Below are positions 8,429 through 13,773 of a DNA stretch of 13,773 bases, one piece after another. How positions within the stretch are numbered: position 1 is the first letter of the stretch; each line of letters starts with the position of its first letter. The translations under genes and the position numbers were made by a program. The notes beneath the pieces were generated by a model that was given only the letters and a program-made list of their open reading frames with translations, did not search any database and was not told where the DNA came from. Origin of the DNA: Pseudomonas sp. (lineage in GTDB: Bacteria > Pseudomonadota > Gammaproteobacteria > Pseudomonadales > Pseudomonadaceae); contig JAPLSD010000082.1 in NCBI GenBank assembly GCA_026398835.1, forward strand, positions 1 to 13,773. Direction: 5' to 3'.

Positions 8429-8494
8429 ATCAAATCACTGACATCCATCAATACACTTCAAACTCTTATTAACCAGTTTTGAAGGATAAAAATC

Positions 8495-8974
8495 ATGAAT
8501 AATAACGGTGTATTAAGTGGTCTAGCTGAAGTCAATCGCACCAATCGTGCCCCCATCCGGTGCGACAATGCTAATTACAATCATACGACCGGCGAGTTCA
8601 TTTTCATTAACAACCGAGGTGAAAAATACAGCGAAACAAAGCTAACCCTCTCATTCCCGCTGGGCATCAAAACGGGATCCTATGTAATCGGAGCTATCGG
8701 CAGCCCCATCAAGTCCATAACTTATAGTGAAAACGCAGTTTCTGCAGACATCGTAGAAATACACACATACACCGCGACGGACAGCACGGCGAGCATTACT
8801 GTCGGCGATCAGGACGACAACACAAAATACTACGGGTTCTTTGGCCTTAATCTCAAAATGAAACGAGAGGGTTCCTCTGAGGAATTAACCCTCCAAGGAA
8901 CAGTTACGCTTTTTCACGCAACGGATCCAAGTCAGATCCCTGGCCGGGAGTTCACTTCGGCACCGAAATATTAG
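8495..8974 (+). CDS. Orphan 159-residue protein of unknown function
   Basis: I do not recognise this protein. It starts with ATG 8495 behind GAAGGA (8481-8486), a good ribosome site. It has no signal peptide or membrane helix and one cysteine. The middle and C-terminal parts alternate short polar and hydrophobic stretches (KLTLSFPLGI, GSYVIGAIGS, ADIVEIHTYT, STASITVGDQ, YYGFFGLNLKMKR, ELTLQGTVTLFH), which suggests an all-beta fold, possibly a sandwich or jelly roll. Codon use is clearly AT-richer than the neighbours (24 G or C in the 60 bases 8581-8640), a sign of foreign origin. It sits alone between the IS remnant and the second lon tail, so it is the only intact gene of the inserted segment. 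A small cytoplasmic effector, toxin or carbohydrate-binding protein are guesses only. Confidence 0.75.
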   Translation: MNNNGVLSGLAEVNRTNRAPIRCDNANYNHTTGEFIFINNRGEKYSETKLTLSFPLGIKTGSYVIGAIGSPIKSITYSENAVSADIVEIHTYTATDSTASITVGDQDDNTKYYGFFGLNLKMKREGSSEELTLQGTVTLFHATDPSQIPGREFTSAPKY

Positions 8975-8984
8975 AAGTTGGGGC

Positions 8985-9023
8985 GATGATCATTCCCACG
9001 CCCGGCCGGAACCCACCGTGGGA
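8985..9023. repeat. Degenerate Pseudomonas intergenic palindrome, possible terminator
   Basis: The stretch GATGATCATTCCCACGC resembles the common fluorescens-group intergenic repeat that continues with TCTGCGTGGGAAT. Here the arms TCCCACG (8994-9000) and CGTGGGA (9017-9023) still pair around a 16-base loop, but the loop sequence is unusual. It lies just after the orphan gene, where it could end its transcript, and directly abuts the second lon tail. Confidence 0.5.
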
Positions 9024-9025
9024 GT

Positions 9026-9112
9026 TTCGAAGAGTTACCGGATTACCTGAAGGAAGGGATTACCGTGCACTTTGCCAAGCGCTTTGCGGATGTGGCGAAG
9101 GTGTTGTTCTGA
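9026..9112 (+). pseudogene. Detached second copy of the lon 3' end
   Basis: Codes in frame for the same last 28 residues as lon (FEELPDYLKEGITVHF to KVLF) followed by TGA, but without any upstream lon sequence. Against 7629-7715, I count about seven base differences in 87, all silent, including the stop codon (TAA against TGA). It leads straight into the icp upstream region, so this is probably the ancestral end of lon, now cut off by the inserted segment. It has no start and is not expected to be expressed as protein. Confidence 0.88.
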
Positions 9113-9208
9113 TAGAGCGATCACAGCCCACCCGCCCCTCTCGTCACACTTTGTCTCATCTTCGGTTATGCTCGCCGTTCGTCGTGTATGACCGGAGCCT
9201 TCTGACCC

Positions 9209-9601
9209 ATGTCCCCCACCCGCCTGCTTCTCCCCCTCAGCCTCGCCCTGCTCGCCGCCTGCGCCAGCCAACCCAGGCAGAATGTCACTGTGAGTAAACA
9301 GAGCGACTGCCCGATGCAGTTGAAGACCGGGCAGAACCTGATCCTGACGCTGCCAAGCAACCCGACCACGGGTTATCGCTGGGCGATTCAGGATTCGGCC
9401 GGGGGCGTGTTGCGTAGGCTCAGCCCTGAGGTTTACAGCAACCCGGAAGACGCCGGACTGGTGGGCAGTGCCGGCCAATCGACCTGGCGGTTTCAGACCT
9501 TCGCAGCCGGTAAAGGGCGCTTGCGTCTGACGTATTCACAGCCATGGGCGCCGGAAGTGCCGGCGGTAGAAGCTTTCGACTGTGCGATTTCGGTCAACTG
9601 A
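9209..9601 (+). CDS. icp: Chagasin-type cysteine protease inhibitor lipoprotein (I42)
   Basis: Encodes 130 residues of the inhibitor family I42, which blocks papain-like cysteine proteases with three loops. The signal sequence [18 protein letters not shown] has a lipobox LAAC with Cys18, so the protein should be an envelope lipoprotein. Loop motifs are present: NPTTGYRW (the first), a glycine-rich [10 protein letters not shown] (the second), and QPW where the family usually has RPW (the third). The P. aeruginosa counterpart, PA0778, also follows the Lon-like gene PA0779. The ribosome site (GGAG, 9193-9196) is a little far from the ATG. A TATGCT box at 9167-9172 may be its -10. The stop at 9599-9601 is one base before the yhhN start, suggesting translational coupling. 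Confidence 0.9.
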   Translation: MSPTRLLLPLSLALLAACASQPRQNVTVSKQSDCPMQLKTGQNLILTLPSNPTTGYRWAIQDSAGGVLRRLSPEVYSNPEDAGLVGSAGQSTWRFQTFAAGKGRLRLTYSQPWAPEVPAVEAFDCAISVN

Positions 9602-9602
9602 T

Positions 9603-10988
9603 ATGGGTTGGCTGATTCTCGCGCTGATGGGCGCGGTGACCTTTCTCTACGGGCTGAGCGTTCATGCCGAGCTGCTGTGCCTGTTGGTCAAGCCGTTGCC
9701 GGTTCTGGCGTTGCTTGGCTGGTTGCACGATGCGCCACCCAGCGACTATCGGCGCTGGATCAGCCTGGGTCTGCTGTTTTCCCTGCTCGGTGATGTGCTG
9801 CTGGCGTGGCCGGGGGATTTGTTCGTGTTTGGTCTTGGGGCGTTTTTGATCGCGCACCTGGCCTATCTGAAAGCGTATGTGAGTGATTGCCGTCAGCTGG
9901 CGCTGTTGCCGCTGTTACTGGCGATCGGTGTCGGCGCGGTGTTGCTGGGAATCCTGATCTCCCATGGCCTTGGCCCGTTGCTGATTCCAGTGATTGTTTA
10001 CGGCCTGGCCATCAGCGCCATGCTCTGGCGTGCGTTGGCCCGGCTGGGCAGCGATGTGCCCAAACGTTCGGCTTTGTCGGCGGCAAGCGGTGCCGTCGCG
10101 TTTGTATTTTCCGACAGCGTGATTGGCATCAGTCGCTTTGTGGTGGCGTTTGAGGCCGCGCCTTACCTGATAATCCTCAGTTACTGGCTGGGGCAATGGG
10201 GGATTGCAGCGTCGGCGTTTACGCAGAAACCGCGCCGAACCGCCGTGAGCAAAGAACCCGATCGCCTTTTCGCCCAGCCCCTGCCTCAGGTGCCGGACTT
10301 CGCCTTCAATGAGGACGTGGTGCGGGTGTTCCCGGACATGATCAAGCGCTCAGTGCCGGGCTATCCGACCATTGTCGAGAACCTGGGTGTACTCGCGGCG
10401 CAGTTCGCCCAACGGGGCAGCGTGCTCTACGACCTGGGCTCTTCCCTCGGTGCCGTGACTCAGGCCTTGCGCCGCCACGTGCGCACCGACGGTTGCCGGG
10501 TGATCGCGGTGGATAACTCGGCGGCGATGGTCGAGCGTTGCCGCGAGTACCTCAACGGTCAGAACTCGATGTTCCAGGAGTTGTTGCCGGTAGAAGTCAT
10601 CGAGGGCGATATCCTCGCGCTGCAGTTCCAACCGGCCTCGGTGGTGGCGCTGAACTTCACCCTGCAATTCATCGCCCCGGACCAGCGCCTGACGCTGCTG
10701 AGCCGCATTCGCCAGTCCCTGTTGCCGGGCGGCGCGCTGATTCTCTCGGAGAAGTTGCGCTTCGTTGACGCTGAGGAGCACGCGCTGCTCACCGACCTGC
10801 ACATCGCCTTCAAACGCGCCAACGGCTATAGCGAACTGGAAATTGCCCAGAAGCGCAGCGCCATCGAAAACGTAATGAAACCCGACAGCCTCGAAGAACA
10901 CCGCGAACGCCTACTGGCGGCCGGGTTCTCGAAAGTCGTGCCGTGGTTCCAGTGTCTTAACTTTGCCTCGTTGATTGCCTTGCCATGA
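9603..10988 (+). CDS. yhhN: YhhN (lysoplasmalogenase-like) membrane protein reading in frame into CmoA
   Basis: From ATG 9603 one open frame of 461 codons runs without a stop to 10988. Residues 1 to about 214 are a YhhN/TMEM86 family membrane protein with about eight hydrophobic helices (from [18 protein letters not shown] to [19 protein letters not shown]); relatives hydrolyse the vinyl ether bond of lysoplasmalogens, though the bacterial role is uncertain. After a basic linker (QKPRRTA) comes complete CmoA. YhhN proteins normally end about here. So either a membrane-anchored fusion is made, or cmoA is started separately at GTG 10245 (listed separately). An earlier in-frame start at 9582 overlaps icp and is less likely, since ATG 9603 fits the family N-terminus. 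It is one base after icp and overlaps cmoB by four. Confidence 0.85.
   Translation: MGWLILALMGAVTFLYGLSVHAELLCLLVKPLPVLALLGWLHDAPPSDYRRWISLGLLFSLLGDVLLAWPGDLFVFGLGAFLIAHLAYLKAYVSDCRQLALLPLLLAIGVGAVLLGILISHGLGPLLIPVIVYGLAISAMLWRALARLGSDVPKRSALSAASGAVAFVFSDSVIGISRFVVAFEAAPYLIILSYWLGQWGIAASAFTQKPRRTAVSKEPDRLFAQPLPQVPDFAFNEDVVRVFPDMIKRSVPGYPTIVENLGVLAAQFAQRGSVLYDLGSSLGAVTQALRRHVRTDGCRVIAVDNSAAMVERCREYLNGQNSMFQELLPVEVIEGDILALQFQPASVVALNFTLQFIAPDQRLTLLSRIRQSLLPGGALILSEKLRFVDAEEHALLTDLHIAFKRANGYSELEIAQKRSAIENVMKPDSLEEHRERLLAAGFSKVVPWFQCLNFASLIALP
10245..10988 (+). CDS. cmoA: Carboxy-S-adenosyl-L-methionine synthase CmoA (in frame with yhhN)
   Basis: CmoA converts S-adenosylmethionine plus prephenate into carboxy-SAM, the donor for the cmo5U34 wobble modification of tRNA. 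Starting at GTG 10245 the protein is 247 residues, the same length as E. coli CmoA, and begins [23 protein letters not shown] without the first residue change, as pseudomonad CmoA does with Met at position 1. SAM-binding motif [11 protein letters not shown] lies around residues 62-72 with [11 protein letters not shown] after it, and NFTLQFI further on. The C-terminus [21 protein letters not shown] is complete. No strong ribosome site precedes the GTG, so coupling to yhhN translation, or fusion to it, is likely. The stop overlaps the cmoB start (ATGA). Confidence 0.9.
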   Translation: MSKEPDRLFAQPLPQVPDFAFNEDVVRVFPDMIKRSVPGYPTIVENLGVLAAQFAQRGSVLYDLGSSLGAVTQALRRHVRTDGCRVIAVDNSAAMVERCREYLNGQNSMFQELLPVEVIEGDILALQFQPASVVALNFTLQFIAPDQRLTLLSRIRQSLLPGGALILSEKLRFVDAEEHALLTDLHIAFKRANGYSELEIAQKRSAIENVMKPDSLEEHRERLLAAGFSKVVPWFQCLNFASLIALP

Positions 10989-11857
10989 TTGATCTGTCCC
11001 CCCTCGCCCGTCGTCTGGCCGGCACACCGTTGGCTGAATGGGCCAACGGCCTGCAAGCGCAACTCGATACCAAAATGGAAAAGGGTCACGGCGACCTGGA
11101 GCGCTGGCAGAGTGCGCTGGATGCTTTGCCGAAAATCATGCCGAGCCGCATTGATCTACTGGACGGCTTGACGCTCGACACCGACTGCGACGATGAAACC
11201 CGTGAGCAAATGCGCACCGCGCTGATGGGCTTGTCGCCGTGGCGCAAAGGGCCGTTTGAGCTGTTCGGGGTGCACGTCGACACCGAATGGCGCTCGGACT
11301 GGAAATGGTCACGGGTCGCCCCACATCTGGACCTCAAGGGTAAACGAGTGCTGGATGTCGGATGCGGCAACGGCTACTACATGTGGCGCATGCTCGGCGC
11401 CGGGGCCGACAGCGTGATCGGCGTCGATCCGAACTGGCTGTTCTTCTGCCAGTTCCAGGCCGTCCAGCGTTATCTGTCAGAACCGTCCGCGTGGCATCTG
11501 CCGTTCCCTTTCGAAGACTTGCCGCCGAACCTGGAAGGCTTCGACACCGTGTTCTCCATGGGCGTGTTCTACCACCGTCGCTCGCCGATCGAGCATCTGC
11601 TGGCGCTCAAAGACTGCCTGGTCAAGGGCGGCGAACTGGTGCTGGAAACGCTGGTGGTGGAAGGCGACGTGCATCAGGTGCTGGTGCCGGAAGACCGCTA
11701 CGCGCAGATGCGCAACGTCTGGTTCCTGCCGTCGGTGCCGGCACTGATGCTATGGCTGCGTCGCGCTGGGTTCAGCGATGTGCGGTGTGTGGATGTCAGC
11801 GTGACCATTGAAGGCTTGCCAGCGCCAATGCGCGCGGTGATTGTCGCCAGGAAGTAG
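10985..11857 (+). CDS. cmoB: tRNA U34 carboxymethyltransferase CmoB with an internal deletion
   Basis: CmoB transfers the carboxymethyl group of carboxy-SAM to 5-hydroxyuridine at tRNA position 34. The ATG overlaps the cmoA stop by 4 bp. Family features: [20 protein letters not shown] (about residues 93-112), SAM-type motif [15 protein letters not shown] (122-136), [26 protein letters not shown] and the conserved end [13 protein letters not shown]. The protein has 290 residues against about 318-323 in the family. The gap falls between DVSVT and IEGLPAPM (junction near 11806), where relatives have about 28 residues including an EQR-TEWM and SL-DFLDP-D segment. The frame is kept. Whether the shortened protein folds or binds tRNA normally cannot be judged here; the active-site core appears present. 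Confidence 0.92.
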   Translation: MIDLSPLARRLAGTPLAEWANGLQAQLDTKMEKGHGDLERWQSALDALPKIMPSRIDLLDGLTLDTDCDDETREQMRTALMGLSPWRKGPFELFGVHVDTEWRSDWKWSRVAPHLDLKGKRVLDVGCGNGYYMWRMLGAGADSVIGVDPNWLFFCQFQAVQRYLSEPSAWHLPFPFEDLPPNLEGFDTVFSMGVFYHRRSPIEHLLALKDCLVKGGELVLETLVVEGDVHQVLVPEDRYAQMRNVWFLPSVPALMLWLRRAGFSDVRCVDVSVTIEGLPAPMRAVIVARK

Positions 11858-11869
11858 AACGCGCTCCTC

Positions 11870-11899
11870 TGTGGCGAGGGCGCAAGCTCCCTCGCCACA
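11870..11899. repeat. Pseudomonas REP-type palindrome between convergent genes
   Basis: TGTGGCGAGGG (11870-11880) and CCCTCGCCACA (11889-11899) form a perfect 11-bp stem with an 8-base loop, the common REP form of fluorescens-group genomes. It starts 13 bases after the cmoB stop and 16 bases before the end of the facing gtrII gene, so it may shield or end both transcripts. Confidence 0.85.
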
Positions 11900-11914
11900 A
11901 GTGCTGCGCGCGAC

Positions 11915-13344
11915 TCAACGCTTTTCGATACGTGGCGGCTCTTTCATGACAATGAAACCATAGTCACCCAACAGGTAGATGTTATAGAACTTGCTATCCA
12001 CCACCGGTGGATAGCCTCTATAACCTACCCGCGTCGCATTTCGCCGCTCTTTTTCGGTGACCACATTCGTGATACCCACCCTGGGCAAATTCTCGGACAA
12101 CATGAAAAAGTCCACATTCAAAATATAAGCCAGCACCGGCTTCAATTCGAAAGAGCCTGTAGCGCCCGACAGCCAGTGATCAGAATAAGTAACCGACATA
12201 TAAATTCGTTTGGCTTCTCGCAGCCGCGGGTTGGAGGCGATGTCGTGTTCAAGCGAAAACAGCGCACTGGTTGCGAATTCTTTCTGCACATTCAGAACAC
12301 GCCCATACGCATAGGACAGGGAAAGCATGCTCAGCAGAGGTACCGCCAGCAGAACGCTCAGTCGCGGATGAATGGCCTCCAGCAATAAATGACTCAAATA
12401 AAACAAAAACACCAACAACACCGCAAACCCCATCAAGGTTCTTGCGCCTTCATTGAAATCCCTGAAAATCAGAGCAGCGCCCGAAACGAGCAGCAACAGC
12501 GCGGGCAGGGTCAGAAGACATACCAAACTCAGCGTTATTTTTTTCAGCGCACTCTCTTTTCGTTTAAATAAATTGAGCCCGAACCGCACGGCCCCAGCCC
12601 CGGCGCACAGCAACACAGCCCACAGCAACCAGAAATTCCCTCCATGAAAAAGCAGCGCAATTTTGCTTTCCAGGAAGCCGATATTGGTTTCAACCTGGAT
12701 CAGTCCATTCACACTCCACTCCAGCAGGGGTAAGCGCTCCTGAATAATGAATGGATAAGCCACTAAATAATAAATAACCCCGCCAACTATCAACTGTGAA
12801 AATTTCCACTTAACCAATGAACGTAACGACTCCCATGACGCCTGTTCATTGACCGCCCTGACCAGTTCGACACAGCAAAGCCCCAAAAAAACATTAATGC
12901 TCAATTGATAAAGCCCCACCCCCACCGCTATCAGCAGGCCGGGCAATACGACTTGCAGCACCGCAGACTTCGCACGAAAGGTAATCGCATAAATAACGGC
13001 CACCAGACTCAAGGCCATGGCAGGCCCATCGTATTGATAGGACAGGTTTTGCAGGAAAAACGGGTTATACCAGAGGGGCAACAGCACAAAGCAACATGAA
13101 ACAGAGGCAACGGGAAAATATTCGGAGCGCCCGACGAAAACGTCAGCGCCTTGTAAAACAGCTCGGTGAATAACCGCCCCTGGCCCGCCCAGGCTGTTCC
13201 GGCAGCCAATGAGCGCCAGTTATCGTCAATGTAATAGTAGTCCGCCAACATCAGTGGAAATAGGTAAATGAAAGCGGCAGTCACAAAGAACACCCACACT
13301 TCACGGCTCAGCATTTTTTTGTCAAAAAAACGGGCCACCTTCAT
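11915..13344 (-). pseudogene. GtrII-type O-antigen glucosyltransferase, frameshifted
   Basis: GtrII-like integral membrane proteins transfer glucose from undecaprenyl-phosphate-glucose to O-antigen in the periplasm. The start is ATG 13344 behind GGGAG. The first part (MKVARFFDKK, a helix, then YYYIDDNWRSLAAG and ALTFSSGAPNIFPLPL) ends around 13105. The gene continues in another frame from about 13100 (SVSCCFVLLPLWYNPFFLQN, YQYDGPAMAL) to the stop at 11915 with many hydrophobic helices and a soluble tail. In the first frame a stop follows 111 residues, at 13009. The frame change is equivalent to one base lost (3n+1). As only a short piece lies between PLPL and LLPLWYN, part of a helix may be missing too. 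A GTG at 13087 could start the C-terminal fragment but would lack the N-terminal part. The region is AT-richer than its neighbours. Confidence 0.8.
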
Positions 13345-13386
13345 TTCAACACTCCCTTCTCCATCCTGAACCTCACAGGCGTCCTC

Positions 13387-13773
13387 TTACAGACCAATCT
13401 TGTTTTTACCCCCTATAACGTCTTTCACCACATACCGCGGCCGATGCTTTGCTTCTATATAAATCCTGCCGACATACTCACCGAGTATGCCAATACCAAT
13501 AAGCTGCACACCGCCTAGAAAAAGAATGGCCGTTATCAATGAAGGGTAACCCGGCACACTATTACCAAATAAAATTTTGTCCACCACCATATAAATGGCA
13601 TAGACGATCGCAAACAAGGAAATCCCGCTGCCGATATAAGTCCACAATCGCAACGGTACCGTACTAAAAGAAGTAATGCCCTCCAGCGCCAGGTTCCATA
13701 GCTTCCAGCCGTTGAATTTGGTGGTTCCCGCCACCCGCTCGCCCCGTTCATATTCGATGACCACCGTATTGAA
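13387..13773 (-). CDS. gtrB: GtrB-type bactoprenol glucosyltransferase (C-terminal part)
   Basis: The frame is open from the window edge to TAA at 13389-13387, giving about 128 codons; the catalytic GT2 domain is outside. Visible are the end of the GT2 domain with [13 protein letters not shown], the amphipathic [20 protein letters not shown] helix, and two transmembrane helices (about [20 protein letters not shown] and [20 protein letters not shown]), followed by [18 protein letters not shown], all typical of GtrB/polyprenyl-phosphate glycosyltransferases. GtrB loads glucose on undecaprenyl phosphate on the cytoplasmic face. It is 42 bases upstream of the gtrII-like gene on the same strand, the usual gtr operon order. 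Confidence 0.88.
   Translation of the reverse strand, partial: FNTVVIEYERGERVAGTTKFNGWKLWNLALEGITSFSTVPLRLWTYIGSGISLFAIVYAIYMVVDKILFGNSVPGYPSLITAILFLGGVQLIGIGILGEYVGRIYIEAKHRPRYVVKDVIGGKNKIGL

Noticed and set aside
9151..9172. TTGTCT and TATGCT as a sigma-70 promoter for icp
   Set aside because: The spacing is only 10 bases. The TATGCT may still be a -10 box but the pair cannot be called.
8986..9297. 103-codon plus-strand open frame after the orphan gene
   Set aside because: It starts in the palindrome remnant, reads the lon tail out of frame and runs into icp. It has no ribosome site or domain.

Overview
The window looks like a chromosome segment of a fluorescens-group Pseudomonas. This is judged from the GC-rich codon use, protein sequences that read as typical pseudomonad versions (HrpB, FieF, CmoA/CmoB, Icp), the neighbour pair lon-paralogue/icp (the order I recall for PA0779/PA0778 in P. 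aeruginosa), and a Pseudomonas REP-type palindrome. No database search was possible, so names rest on recognised motifs.

Layout. 1-2255 (-): helicase gene hrpB, its 3' end outside the window. 2375-2794 (+): small lipoprotein. 2825-3727 (+): FieF-type metal efflux pump. 3721-5049 (-): secreted or anchored Q/N/P-rich protein with nine 10-residue repeats. 5290-7715 (+): second Lon-family protease (AsrA-like) behind a good sigma-32-type promoter, broken by an 8-bp tandem duplication before the catalytic serine. 7716-9025: about 1.4 kb of accessory DNA between two diverged copies of the last 87 bp of lon. It holds a 562-bp internally deleted IS5-family element with intact ends and TTAG target duplication, and an AT-richer orphan gene for an unknown 159-residue protein. 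9209-11857 (+): a tightly packed run icp, yhhN, cmoA, cmoB. 11870-11899: REP-like hairpin. 11915-13773 (-): AT-richer O-antigen glucosylation genes, a frameshifted gtrII-like gene and the end of gtrB.

How it works together. cmoA and cmoB make the cmo5U34 wobble modification of tRNA: CmoA makes carboxy-SAM and CmoB transfers the carboxymethyl group. In this genome yhhN reads in frame into cmoA with no stop, and CmoB lacks about 28 residues near its C-terminus. GtrB would load glucose onto undecaprenyl phosphate and GtrII would transfer it to O-antigen in the periplasm. The GtrII gene is broken here, so the modification is probably off.

The part most worth attention is the lon 3' end. The second lon tail encodes exactly the same 28 residues but differs at several synonymous positions and in the stop codon. 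This looks like an integrated segment that brought its own copy of the target gene's end, rather than a fresh duplication. Several genes (lon, cmoB, gtrII, the IS transposase) carry lesions, so this is a locus in decay, or one where assembly should be checked.
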